32,084 nucleotides of DNA from Eubacteriales bacterium (GCA_030524125.1 JAUNHB010000029.1:1-32084); one strand, 5' to 3'. Positions 7,919 to 15,495 are shown, numbered from the stretch's first letter. Translations and numbers: made by a program. Notes: generated by a model from the letters alone, not told the origin.

Positions 7919-10900
7919 CTATATCAGTCCTCTCCTCTCCCGCTCTGTCCTGAGCTTCTGTTCCAGCCTGCGGTAGACCTGTCCGGCCATCTGGCTGACG
8001 CTCTCCTCCAGCTGCTGCTCCACAACGCTTTGCACCTGTCTGGCCACGTAGGACGTCGCTCCGCTCTCCGTCAGGATCGCAGGGTTTGTGCGAAGCGCCT
8101 TTTTCACCGCCTCCTGCTGGCTCTTCTCCAGCGTCTCCTGACGGACCGTCGTCGTCCGCACCTCCCGGATCTCTTCGGTGATCTCCTGAAGTCTCCGCCG
8201 AAGCTTCCGGCTGTCCGTCCCGGACGTCTCGTTCTCCCGGCTCTCTTCATAGACCATGGAGGCCGGATTCCCGCTCCATCCGCTCTGCGGGGCGGCAGGC
8301 AAGACTCCGTCCGGAAGACCGCCCGACGCCAACGTCCGGTGCGCCATGGATGCGGACGGGATCCGGTCAGCGGACGGTATTGCTGCCGCCCGCGCCGTGA
8401 TCCTCTCAAAAAGGGGTCCGGATGCCCGCTGTCCCAGTACCGGAGCATCCCCGGCGCGGGCTGCGGATGCTCCGGTATTTCCTATGGCGATCTGCGGGGA
8501 CGCGGCGTGCGTCATCGGTACTGCCGGTATGTTCCCGGCGGAGCTCGCCTGCTGGCCGGAGAAAGGCGTTTTCGCATACGTCATGGCTGCCGCCGGCAGA
8601 TTCCCAGCATCGTTTCCCGGCGGACCGGACGGAGACGAAGCCGCAGGCGTCATGGACATGCCCGCTGTGTTTCCGGTCATGGCTTCCGCCTGTCCGGGCA
8701 GCGGGGACGCGGCGGCATGGAGCAACGGCGCTCCCGGCGCGTATCCCGCAGTTCCCTCCAACTGGCCGGGACGAGACAACGCAGACGTTTGTCCTGTGGG
8801 GATCATCGGCTGACCGGGCAAAGACGGCGCGGCGTACGTCATAGATGCAGATGCGCCGGGTACGCTTCCGGCGGCAAAAGTCACTGCTGCGTGCGTCATG
8901 GACGCCGCCGACAGATTTCCCGCAGCGTTTCCCGACGGATCGGACGGAGACGAAGCCGCAGGTACCATAGACTTGCCCGGCATGTGTCCGGGAGCGTTTT
9001 CTGCCTGTCCGGATAAAGCGGACGCTGCGGCATGGAGCCGCGGCGTATCCGGCGCGTGTGCCGCGGCGCTCTCCTGCTGGCCGGGCCTGAACGTAACAAT
9101 CGCCTGTCCTGCGGGAATCGTTGGCTGACCGGGCAGAAGGGACGCGGCGTGCGTCACAGATGCAGATGCGCCCGGCACGCTTCCGGCGGCAGTCCCCGGC
9201 TGACCGGAAAAAGGTGCCGCGGCGTGCGTCATGGGCGTCGCTGACAGATTCCCCGCAGCATTTTCCGACGGACCGGACGGAGACGAATTTGCAGGCGGCA
9301 TGGACTTACCCGGTATGTGTCCGGGGGCATTTTCTGCCTTGCCGGGCAGAGGGGACGCGGCGGCAGGAAGTAACGGCGCTCCCGGCGTACGTCCCGCAGC
9401 GTTCTCCGGCCGACCGGGCAACGGCGGCGCAACGTGCGTCATAGGCGCGGCAGGCTTGTTCTCGGCGGCGCTTTCCGCCTGACCGGGCAAAAACGCGGCG
9501 GCAGAAAGTAACGGCGCACCGGACGCATGTCCCGCGGCACTTCCCGATGAACCGGGCTGAGACAGGGATACCGGATCCGCCTGCGCGGCAGACAGATTTT
9601 CCGCAGCGGCTCCCGGCTGGGCGGGTAACAGCGACGGGATATGCGTCAGCGGCATACCGGGTACATTTTCCGCAGCGCTCTCCGGCTGACCGGGCAACGG
9701 CGACGCGCCCGGCACGATCCCCGCGGCGGCTCCCGGCCGGTCGGTCAAAGGCGGCTCGGCATACGTCATCCGCGCGACGGGCACATTCCCTTCGACGCTT
9801 CCCGCCTGTCCGGAAAGCATCGCCTCCGGACGGACGAGCGGCGCGCCGGTCGTCTCCGTCAGCGTCTCCGGCGGCACGTACACGCCCCGCCGGACAGTCG
9901 TTTTTCCGGTCTCACCGGACTCTTCCAGAAGGCGGCCGACCCGCGCGGCTTCCTCTGCCGACGGATGCGCAGGCTGCGCCTCCTGCGGGCGTCCCGGCTC
10001 CGGCGTCCCGGAAAGCCGGACGGCTCTCTCTGCCGCCTCGATGGCCTTCGCCTCCAGTCGGGTCAGATCTTCTTCCCTTCCCGTCTCCGCTTCTGCCGGA
10101 AGGTGCGTCAGCTCTCCGGCCCGTTCCCGCACGGCAGGATCTGCGCTGCCGACCGGCCAGAAGCCGGCTCTCCGGCTTACCTCCTCCGCGAGGGGGAAAT
10201 CAGCGTCCTGCCGGAGCGCACCAGACTCCGCCTCTCTCCCGGCCGTCCGGGCGGAGGACGAAATATTCCGGACGGTCCCCGGATAGAGAATATTTCTCTG
10301 TCCGCCTTCGTAGACGGTCGTCCGCATATCTGCGTGGAGCGTGCTGTTGTAAATGTTCTCGATCTTTCTTAAAAGAATCACCCGGCTCGCGGGACTCAGT
10401 CCCGCGGCGTCCTCAAACATCCGTCTCAGACGCTCTTCCGGCTGCGCTTCGCTCTTTTCCGTCTCCGAAGTGCCGGACGTGCGCGCCTTCTCAGAATCCG
10501 GCCCCGTCCGGGCCGCGTCTCCTTCCATCCGTTCCCGCAGGACCGAGAGCTCCCGGACGCCGACCTCCCGCACGAGCGTCTCAAGCCTCGTCGTCAGCTC
10601 CCGGACCGTGCGCTCCTCCAGAGCAGGAAGCTCCGCCCGGACCGCTCCCTCCACCTGCCTCTCCACCGTCGGATACAGATTTTGATAGAACCGTTTTTCC
10701 ATCAGCTGTGTCAGAAACGTGAGATTCTGCCGGTACAGATGATTTTCCTCGGTCAGATGACGGATCTTATAAAAATTGGTGACATACGTGTCGCCGGCGA
10801 AAGTCCCCGGCTCCTGCCCGTCCCTCTCCGCCGGAAAGACCATGGGCGCGGCGTCGAACAGGCGGGACGCTCCGCCGTATTTCGCAATGATCCCGTTGGA

Positions 10901-10924
10901 AAAATCAAGAAACCCGCTGGTCAT
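7919..10924 (-). CDS. 1001-aa Ala/Pro-rich repeat protein with coiled-coil ends, unknown role in the contractile system
   Basis: I do not recognise this protein family. Residues 1-135 are predicted helical, start with MTSGFLDFSNGIIAKYGG and contain heptad-like runs around 60-125. Residues 140-360 are charged and mixed. Residues about 365-835 are low-complexity tandem repeats of roughly 20-24 residues built from LPGQ, NAAGN, GAP and MTHAA motifs. Residues 900-1001 are charged and likely coiled coil, ending ERERRGLI. There is no signal peptide, membrane helix or catalytic motif. It sits between the second tube gene and the LysM gene, the Afp6/Pvc6 position, and directly abuts the LysM start codon. 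Possible roles are an internal length ruler, a lumen or baseplate filler, or a cargo scaffold; none is shown. A GAGGTGG ribosome site supports the ATG at 10924. Confidence 0.8.
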   Translation of the reverse strand: MTSGFLDFSNGIIAKYGGASRLFDAAPMVFPAERDGQEPGTFAGDTYVTNFYKIRHLTEENHLYRQNLTFLTQLMEKRFYQNLYPTVERQVEGAVRAELPALEERTVRELTTRLETLVREVGVRELSVLRERMEGDAARTGPDSEKARTSGTSETEKSEAQPEERLRRMFEDAAGLSPASRVILLRKIENIYNSTLHADMRTTVYEGGQRNILYPGTVRNISSSARTAGREAESGALRQDADFPLAEEVSRRAGFWPVGSADPAVRERAGELTHLPAEAETGREEDLTRLEAKAIEAAERAVRLSGTPEPGRPQEAQPAHPSAEEAARVGRLLEESGETGKTTVRRGVYVPPETLTETTGAPLVRPEAMLSGQAGSVEGNVPVARMTYAEPPLTDRPGAAAGIVPGASPLPGQPESAAENVPGMPLTHIPSLLPAQPGAAAENLSAAQADPVSLSQPGSSGSAAGHASGAPLLSAAAFLPGQAESAAENKPAAPMTHVAPPLPGRPENAAGRTPGAPLLPAAASPLPGKAENAPGHIPGKSMPPANSSPSGPSENAAGNLSATPMTHAAAPFSGQPGTAAGSVPGASASVTHAASLLPGQPTIPAGQAIVTFRPGQQESAAAHAPDTPRLHAAASALSGQAENAPGHMPGKSMVPAASSPSDPSGNAAGNLSAASMTHAAVTFAAGSVPGASASMTYAAPSLPGQPMIPTGQTSALSRPGQLEGTAGYAPGAPLLHAAASPLPGQAEAMTGNTAGMSMTPAASSPSGPPGNDAGNLPAAAMTYAKTPFSGQQASSAGNIPAVPMTHAASPQIAIGNTGASAARAGDAPVLGQRASGPLFERITARAAAIPSADRIPSASMAHRTLASGGLPDGVLPAAPQSGWSGNPASMVYEESRENETSGTDSRKLRRRLQEITEEIREVRTTTVRQETLEKSQQEAVKKALRTNPAILTESGATSYVARQVQSVVEQQLEESVSQMAGQVYRRLEQKLRTERERRGLI
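8422..9832 (-). repeat. Nested coding repeats in the 1001-aa protein
   Basis: About 20 degenerate units of 60-75 bases encode Ala/Pro/Gly-rich segments. On top of these lies a longer period: three blocks at about 9382-9047, 9046-8735 and 8734-8474 repeat the same unit order. A plus-strand landmark beginning cagatt recurs at 8597, 8912 and 9245, giving spacings of 315 and 333 bases, both multiples of three. The middle block has lost part of one unit. This suggests in-frame duplication of a 5-unit segment. Confidence 0.85.
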
Positions 10925-10969
10925 GCCACCTCACACCCTTTCCTCACCGTTCCGTCTCCGCCCCGGACG

Positions 10970-11449
10970 CTACTCCTGTTCCTGCTCCAGCGACGAGTAG
11001 CCAAGCTCCAGCGTGGCGATCATCAATCCGCTGGTCGACGCCTGAAGCTCGCTGAGCGAGATCCGCCGCACAAACGCCCGTTGCAGATAATACTTGGCGG
11101 CGATGCTGACTGAGCTCTCCGTTCCCACGCCGGATCCCAGTACATAGATCGCCACCTCCTGTTCAAAGCGGCAGCCCGGAAAAAATTCCTGCATCTCCGC
11201 CTCGCCGGGCAGCAGCCCCATTTCCAGCGTGACCGTCCGCTCGCCGGATCCCGGCTGGATCAGATAGTGCGCCCCTCTGTTGTATCCGCCCTCCTGAAGC
11301 GTTTCAAAGCCCGCCTCGTCCGACAGCCCGGAAACCTTCTGGAACGGGATCTGGCATCCGTCCAGATAGACGACAAAATTATATCCTCTGCGGTACACCG
11401 CCTTCTGGCTTCTCGCCCATCCGACCGTAAATTCTTTTCTGTCCGGCAT
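10970..11449 (-). CDS. Second inner tube protein, gp19-like (Pvc5 type), 159 aa
   Basis: This is a tube-family protein that probably forms the first tube ring on the baseplate or a specialised part of the tube. It has the gp19/Hcp-like plan: YNFVVYLDGCQIPFQKVSGL near residues 23-42, then a strand with ERTVTLEMGLL and a C-terminal RRISLSELQASTSG with a final beta strand. It is longer than the main tube protein (159 versus 146 residues) and less typical at the start, where an extra basic 20-residue segment precedes the fold. The start at 11449 has GGCGGAAGG just before ATG. It follows the tiny DUF6760-like gene by 20 bases and precedes the large repeat gene by 45 bases. Two tube paralogues are normal in PVC/Afp systems (1 and 5). 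Confidence 0.9.
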   Translation of the reverse strand: MPDRKEFTVGWARSQKAVYRRGYNFVVYLDGCQIPFQKVSGLSDEAGFETLQEGGYNRGAHYLIQPGSGERTVTLEMGLLPGEAEMQEFFPGCRFEQEVAIYVLGSGVGTESSVSIAAKYYLQRAFVRRISLSELQASTSGLMIATLELGYSSLEQEQE

Positions 11450-11469
11450 CCTTCCGCCTCCGCTTCTTC

Positions 11470-11649
11470 CTACAATTCAAATATATTCTTTGGCTTTCCG
11501 CTTATTTTTTTATGAATATCCGAGATCTCCGCGCAGAATCTCCGCCTCGTCCGGTGATCCATCTGCATCACCGACTCATAGCTCCAGTGGAAATAGTAAG
11601 CCACAAAGGAAATCTCCCTGTACAGCTCATCCTCCGGATAGACGGTTAT
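11470..11649 (-). CDS. Small DUF6760-like protein with apparent ATA start, 59 aa
   Basis: A 59-codon frame encodes a protein resembling the tiny conserved protein found between the tube chaperone and second tube gene in contractile-system operons. The core is YPEDELYREISFVAYYFHW, followed by SYESVMQMDHRTRRRF and a basic helical tail ending in NIFEL. No in-frame ATG, GTG or TTG exists between the upstream in-frame stop and this core. The best-placed start is ATA at 11649-11647, which overlaps the TAA stop of the chaperone gene (ATAA where ATGA would be expected) and sits just after GAGGGCGGA. A CTG start further in, after GGAGG, is an alternative but would cut the conserved N-terminus. Function is unknown; the DUF number is from memory. 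Confidence 0.8.
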   Translation of the reverse strand: MTVYPEDELYREISFVAYYFHWSYESVMQMDHRTRRRFCAEISDIHKKISGKPKNIFEL

Positions 11650-12014
11650 TCCGCCCTCATAAAATTTATGGGCTTCTCAAACTTCTCCCCGCAGTGCGGA
11701 CACACGCACCTCTCGGTGGGCTGCTCCATGGAATTGACTCTCTGATACATATTCTGCAGGAAAGCCAGATCCGCGGAGAACAGCTTCTCGATGGTCGCCG
11801 GCCGGATATTCGTCAACGTCCCCAGAGAGGTGACGACGCGGGAAAGCAGGATGATCGTCAGGTACCCCGGATTGCTCACCACCCGCGGGTCCCGCAGAGG
11901 AAGGATCTCGTCCGCCGCCGTCGCCAGCCGCATGACTCCCTTCCGATGGACCTCCCCGTTCTCGTCCACATACCCTCTCGGAAGCTCAAACTCAAATTCT
12001 GTGATCAGTTCCAT
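11646..12014 (-). CDS. Tail assembly chaperone-like protein with C-terminal Cys cluster, 122 aa
   Basis: This small cytoplasmic protein probably helps deliver or assemble tube subunits, as tail assembly chaperones do in phages. The core has FELPRGYVDENGEVHRKGVM, then ATAADEILPLRD, a conserved NPGYLTIILLSRV segment and FSADLAFLQNMYQRVN. This pattern recurs in phage-tail and contractile-system chaperones. Residues 103-108 form C-x-C-x-x-C followed by GEKF, which looks like half of a zinc ribbon; no second cysteine pair is present. A GGAG ribosome site lies close to the ATG at 12014. The stop TAA overlaps the presumed ATA start of the next gene. The 84-base gap before it carries two hairpins, so its level may be set apart from the tube. 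Confidence 0.82.
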   Translation of the reverse strand: MELITEFEFELPRGYVDENGEVHRKGVMRLATAADEILPLRDPRVVSNPGYLTIILLSRVVTSLGTLTNIRPATIEKLFSADLAFLQNMYQRVNSMEQPTERCVCPHCGEKFEKPINFMRAE

Positions 12015-12028
12015 CTGTTTTCTCCTTT

Positions 12029-12045
12029 ATGCGCATTTGGCGCAT
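12029..12045 (-). promoter_or_regulatory. Small hairpin before the chaperone ribosome site
   Basis: ATGCGC and GCGCAT form a 6-base-pair stem with a 5-base loop, ending just before the AAAGGAG ribosome site of the chaperone gene. It may affect ribosome access; no experimental support. Confidence 0.4.
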
Positions 12046-12056
12046 CTGGCACGACT

Positions 12057-12083
12057 GCCGCCCCGCTTATACGGCGGGGCGGC
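12057..12083 (-). promoter_or_regulatory. Strong GC hairpin between tube and chaperone genes
   Basis: A perfect 10-base-pair stem (GCCGCCCCGC with GCGGGGCGGC) and a 7-base loop lie in the 84-base gap after the tube stop codon. In transcript direction no U-tract follows, so it is not a classical intrinsic terminator. It could stabilise the 3' end of a sheath-tube mRNA or partly block transcription, which would favour sheath and tube over downstream low-copy baseplate parts. Confidence 0.7.
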
Positions 12084-12098
12084 GATGCCGGTACAAGA

Positions 12099-12539
12099 TC
12101 AGCTCTCTCTTGTCATGGACTCGTACACAAGCTCTACGCTCTCAAACGCGATCTCGCTGGAGCTGGCGTTGAAATCGGGAGCCGTGTATTTGCTGGGCCA
12201 CGCGTTGGTCAGCGTCCATACCGCCAGAGCGGTGGATCCGTCGTCGTCGAACAGCGTGATCGTCACGCTCTTGTTGTGATCCTCTCCGAGGGAGGTTCCC
12301 TGCGAGATGGAGGTCACCCACTCGTAGAAGCTTAAGGAGCTGGTCATGCCCCACTTCAGCGTCACGTTTCCGAACTTGGTCAGGCCGTTCATCTTGCGGG
12401 CCCAGTTCACGCCTTCGTCGCCGGTACGGTATTCGATCACGTCCACGCTGGCGTCAAAGCCGCTCACCTCGGAGAAGCTCGCCTCGGTAATGCCGTCGAT
12501 CTCGACCTTATAATTATATTTTTTAAATGGATATGCCAC
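12099..12539 (-). CDS. Main inner tube protein, gp19/Hcp-like (Pvc1 type), 146 aa
   Basis: This is the tube subunit that stacks in hexameric rings inside the sheath. It has the classic features: YNYKVEIDGITEASFSEVSG at residues 9-28, a central IEYRTGDE, a helix near SSLSFYEWVTSI and an end resembling EIAFESVELVYE. The start is GTG (shown as Met) at 12539, with AAAGGAGG about 9-10 bases upstream. It lies 37 bases after the sheath gene, the normal sheath-tube pairing, though classical Afp has tube before sheaths. Length fits the family. No sign of insertion or decay. The hairpin downstream may help keep its level high. Confidence 0.96.
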   Translation of the reverse strand: MAYPFKKYNYKVEIDGITEASFSEVSGFDASVDVIEYRTGDEGVNWARKMNGLTKFGNVTLKWGMTSSLSFYEWVTSISQGTSLGEDHNKSVTITLFDDDGSTALAVWTLTNAWPSKYTAPDFNASSSEIAFESVELVYESMTRES

Positions 12540-12576
12540 GTCTGTGTTCCTCCTTTACCTTTCTTATCTCACCAAC

Positions 12577-14295
12577 TTACGACTCTTCCATGAACTGCGT
12601 GATCCGGAAGATCACGAACTCAGCCGGACGGCTGGGCGCCACGCCGATCTCGCAGATCAGACGGCCGTTCAGGATGTCGCTCTGGGACATGGTGTCTCTT
12701 CCAATATTGACATAGAACGCCTGATCCTCCGTCGATCCGACCAGCGCTCCGTTTCTCCACATGTCGCGAAGGAACGCGCGGATGGTTCTGCCGACTCTCG
12801 ACCAGAGCATCTCGTCGTTGGGCTCGAACACCGCCCAGTTGGTCTGGGACTTGATGCTCTCCTCCAGATAGATGAACAGACGGCGGACGTTGACATATTT
12901 CCAGAGGCTGTTGCTGGAGCAGGTCCTTGCGCCCCATACGCGGATCCCCTGTCCGGGAAGCACGCGGATCAGGTTGACGCCCGCCGGGTTCAGCACATCC
13001 TGCTCCGCCTTGTTGTACAGGCAGGACAGTCCGATGCAGTTGTAGACGACCTCGTTGGCCGGAGCCTTATGTACGCCTCTCTCCACGTCGCTTCTGGCGT
13101 AGATGCCGCACACCGCTCCCGAAGGCGGGATGTAGGCCGGCTTCTTGTTCAGCACGTCGTAGATCTGGATCCACGGATGATACATCGCCGCGTAGTCGGA
13201 ATCTACTTTCTCTCTGTGAGCCAGTACGTCCTGCGGACGGGTCAGGTTCTGCGGAACGTCCAGCACTGCGAAGCTGGCGCCGGTTCCCGCGCAGTGAGCC
13301 ACGAGCGCAAGCTGTACGGCGGGGCTGGTCACGCCAGGGATCGCCATGATGCTCACATTGTTGATCTCCTTGAAAGCCGCCAGACCGGTTCTCTTGCCGG
13401 GGCCTGCGTCTGTTCCCATGAAGATGTCGTCGGTGATGCCCTTCTTGCCGCCGTCGCTTCCGCCTGCCAGGAAGACGACCGCCTTCTCGGCGTCTGCAGC
13501 CGCGTTAAATACGGACAGCGGATTTGCCGCATCCTTCATCTCTCCTGCCGCCACGTCCACCAGATCGGATTTCGCCATAATCTTCGTGATGTACGAAGCG
13601 GATCCCACGTTCAGGGATACGCCCTCGTAGAGCTCCACCTGATCCTTGTAGGCGACCTCGACGTTCATCTCGCAGGTGGACAGCGTTTTCTTCGGAACCG
13701 GCGCTTTATCCACCAGATCCTCCTTCACCGGGACCGCCAGCGTGATGGTGTTGCCCTGCGCCATGGCGATGCGGTTGTAGCCGGTCACTCTTCCGTTGGA
13801 ACGGATCGCGACGATGTCTCCCTCCGCGAAGATGGAGCCGTTGGCTACCGTGTACACCTTTCCGGTCGCGTCGTCTCCGGTGGCCTCCAGGACCGCCGTC
13901 TTTCCTTTGGACGCCGCCGTCGCGGTGACCTTGATCTCATTGCCCCACTTTCCGGGGTTTTTCGCCGAGATCGTCACTCCGCCCGCCGCCACGGAAGCCG
14001 CCGAAGCGTCGGAGGCGACCGCTCTCATGACGTAGCAGCGGGAACCGCCGTTGGCGAAGAACTGCTCCACCGCGTACGCCAGATAACGGAACTCGCCGAA
14101 CCCGTTCTCCGGCAGATAGCCGCCGAATTTCCGGTTGAAATCCGCAAAGCTCGTCACAAACTCCGGGGTTCCCGTCACCTTTCCTTTTTCGGCCATTCCG
14201 ACAAATCCGGCGGTACTGGTGCTCACGCCCTCCATCGGTCTTAGCCCTGATTCAAATTCTTCCACATATACTCCTGGGGATAAATATTCTGCCAT
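12577..14295 (-). CDS. Contractile sheath protein (Pvc2-4 type), 572 aa
   Basis: This is the sheath that contracts and drives the tube. The N-terminus carries the family hallmark SPGVYVEEFESGLRPMEGVS followed by TAGFVGMAEKG. The C-terminal 120 residues hold the conserved sheath core: RRLFIYLEESIKSQTNWAVF, then WRNGALVG, YVNIGRDTMSQSDI and a final PAEFVIFRITQ. Residues about 100-280 form a less conserved, variable outer domain. Only one sheath gene is in this window, whereas PVC and Afp have three. The ATG at 14295 has GGAG six bases upstream. A second, stronger ribosome-like site lies about 40 bases upstream across a hairpin. The PAAR-like gene ends 79 bases upstream and the tube gene starts 37 bases downstream. 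Confidence 0.97.
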   Translation of the reverse strand: MAEYLSPGVYVEEFESGLRPMEGVSTSTAGFVGMAEKGKVTGTPEFVTSFADFNRKFGGYLPENGFGEFRYLAYAVEQFFANGGSRCYVMRAVASDASAASVAAGGVTISAKNPGKWGNEIKVTATAASKGKTAVLEATGDDATGKVYTVANGSIFAEGDIVAIRSNGRVTGYNRIAMAQGNTITLAVPVKEDLVDKAPVPKKTLSTCEMNVEVAYKDQVELYEGVSLNVGSASYITKIMAKSDLVDVAAGEMKDAANPLSVFNAAADAEKAVVFLAGGSDGGKKGITDDIFMGTDAGPGKRTGLAAFKEINNVSIMAIPGVTSPAVQLALVAHCAGTGASFAVLDVPQNLTRPQDVLAHREKVDSDYAAMYHPWIQIYDVLNKKPAYIPPSGAVCGIYARSDVERGVHKAPANEVVYNCIGLSCLYNKAEQDVLNPAGVNLIRVLPGQGIRVWGARTCSSNSLWKYVNVRRLFIYLEESIKSQTNWAVFEPNDEMLWSRVGRTIRAFLRDMWRNGALVGSTEDQAFYVNIGRDTMSQSDILNGRLICEIGVAPSRPAEFVIFRITQFMEES

Positions 14296-14305
14296 GTTTT
14301 CTCCG

Positions 14306-14343
14306 GTCCGAAGTCGTTTCGCTTCAGACCTGTCCTCCTTTCA
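14306..14343 (-). promoter_or_regulatory. Sheath leader: strong Shine-Dalgarno-like site followed by hairpin
   Basis: AAAGGAGG (14343-14336) lies about 40 bases before the sheath ATG, with no gene starting at normal spacing. Next comes an 8-base-pair stem with one G-U pair (GTCTGAAG with CTTCGGAC, loop 8) at 14329-14306, then the proximal GGAG. Folding would bring the distal site within about 16 bases of the ATG, so it may act as a ribosome standby site. Confidence 0.4.
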
Positions 14344-14374
14344 AAATGGTTTCCTGGTTGATACGGTCCCGCCT

Positions 14375-14767
14375 CTACGGGATCATGGTTGTCGTGGCCG
14401 GCCCCGGGTTTACGATCTGTATGACCCCGCCCCAGCTGCACATGCACTTGCATGTCTGGTTGACCGCCGGTTTTCCTCCTGTCAGCACCGTAGGGGAGCC
14501 CGGAGTCCATGGCGACGCCGTCGCCGGAATGCACGGCTGCGGCGTCAGGACTCCAAGCGCCGCCGCTGTCGCGGCAGCCACCTGCGGATTCGCCATGGAA
14601 GTGCACATTCCAAACGGCATGATGTTCGTCATGGGCTGCATGTCTGTAATACAGGCAGGCGGCACGCCGCTGCACAGGATCTTACTTGCCGGGAGCACAT
14701 TGAGCACAGACGGAGCCATGCCGAAGCTGCACATAAGCTGCGCCCCCGACGTCACAATCACCGACAC
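14375..14767 (-). CDS. DUF4280 PAAR-like spike tip protein, 130 aa
   Basis: This is a PAAR-like protein that probably caps the spike point. It shows the DUF4280 pattern: VTSGAQLMCSFGMAPSVLNV near the start, then ITDMQPMTNIMPFGMC, NPQVAAATAAA, a PCIPAT-x-PWTPG segment and CMCSWGGVIQIVNPG at the end. Conserved cysteines at the usual places may bind metal at the tip. The start is GTG at 14767, overlapping the end of the upstream gene by 10 bases. A GAGAGGGGG ribosome site is well placed. Its position next to the sheath, rather than near the spike gene, differs from the PVC/Afp order, where the tip (10) follows gp25. Confidence 0.93.
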   Translation of the reverse strand: MSVIVTSGAQLMCSFGMAPSVLNVLPASKILCSGVPPACITDMQPMTNIMPFGMCTSMANPQVAAATAAALGVLTPQPCIPATASPWTPGSPTVLTGGKPAVNQTCKCMCSWGGVIQIVNPGPATTTMIP

Positions 14768-15483
14768 ATTCCACCCCCTCTCTCTGCTGATTCTCTATGG
14801 GGAAGCCTCATCACTTCCCGGATCAGACGCTCCTCCCCGCATTCCACGGGGATGGCGTAAGCCCCAAAACGATCGGTCACAGACCGGTAGATCCTCACGA
14901 GCGGTTCTCCCGCCCGGACGCCGTCCGGAGGCTTTCCCTCCAGCTCGGCCCGGTATTCTCCGATCCCCCGCTTCTCCGTGAGCACAAGGATCGTCCGGTC
15001 GTCCCCCTCCCCCAGCTCGTAAGGCCGGTTTAAGAGGTTCTCTTTTGTAAAGCCCTGAAAATACAGGATGCAGCTCTCCCCGTCCGGCCGGTATTCCCGG
15101 AAGGTAAGACCCGTGGGCCTCGTCCTTCTGGCGTACACCTGCGCCGGAAGCCCGCCTCCCGGCGGAGCAAGGGTCCCGCAGAGGTATTCGCACCCCGGAA
15201 GCCCGCCTCCCGCCTGCGCGTACATCCGCACATCCGCCACGGGCTCCTCCGGGTCGAGGAGGCTTTTCTTCACCAGAATGCTGCACGAGTGATAGCCGCT
15301 CCCCTCAATATAGACCCGGGTCTCCTCCTGCTGCGGTTCCAGAAAGACGTAGAGCCCTTCCGCCTTCTCCACCGGATGCACGATCCTTTCTCCCACGGAG
15401 AACCGGAACCGGCTGCTGCGGATGCACGCCCCGGAGAAGTCGTCCACCAGCCGGAGGACAAACGCAATTTTAAATCTGATCAT
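14758..15483 (-). CDS. Prealbumin-like beta-rich protein of the contractile locus, unknown function, 241 aa
   Basis: Residues 1-85 look like a carboxypeptidase-regulatory/prealbumin-like sandwich: FVLRLVDDFSGACI, then a core strand and GLYVFLEP, followed by RVYIEGSGYHS. A glycine/proline-rich middle follows. The C-terminal part around TDRFGAYAIPVECGEE is again strand-rich. I cannot name a function, but proteins with this opening occur in phage-tail-like loci. I chose the ATG at 15483 rather than the upstream GTG at 15489, because GGAGG sits 5 bases before the ATG and would touch the GTG. It lies 12 bases after the terminator gene and overlaps the PAAR-like gene by 10 bases. A structural role near the cap or tip is only a guess. 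Confidence 0.8.
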   Translation of the reverse strand: MIRFKIAFVLRLVDDFSGACIRSSRFRFSVGERIVHPVEKAEGLYVFLEPQQEETRVYIEGSGYHSCSILVKKSLLDPEEPVADVRMYAQAGGGLPGCEYLCGTLAPPGGGLPAQVYARRTRPTGLTFREYRPDGESCILYFQGFTKENLLNRPYELGEGDDRTILVLTEKRGIGEYRAELEGKPPDGVRAGEPLVRIYRSVTDRFGAYAIPVECGEERLIREVMRLPHRESAERGGGMCR

Positions 15484-15495
15484 ACGCACCTCCGC

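Noticed and set aside
8422..9832. CRISPR-like or satellite DNA array
   Set aside because: The repeats vary in sequence, have no constant spacer length, stay in one reading frame and encode Ala/Pro-rich units. They are coding repeats.
12057..12083. Intrinsic terminator after the tube gene
   Set aside because: The stem is strong but no U-tract follows in the transcript, and essential genes continue downstream in the same direction. Kept only as a possible processing or stability element.
12544..14244. Long plus-strand open frame of 566 codons opposite the sheath gene, and similar ones at 1984-3666, 6131-7681 and 17737-19146
   Set aside because: High G+C keeps antisense frames open. Their products are rich in Arg, His, Leu and Pro without any family motif, lie fully over well-recognised genes, and lack good ribosome sites.
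14241..14675. 144-codon minus-strand frame overlapping the PAAR-like and sheath genes
   Set aside because: It is out of frame with both recognised genes and has no family pattern; both neighbours are well supported.
15484..15489. GTG start two codons upstream for the prealbumin-like protein
   Set aside because: The GGAGG would touch this GTG, while it is 5 bases from the ATG at 15483.
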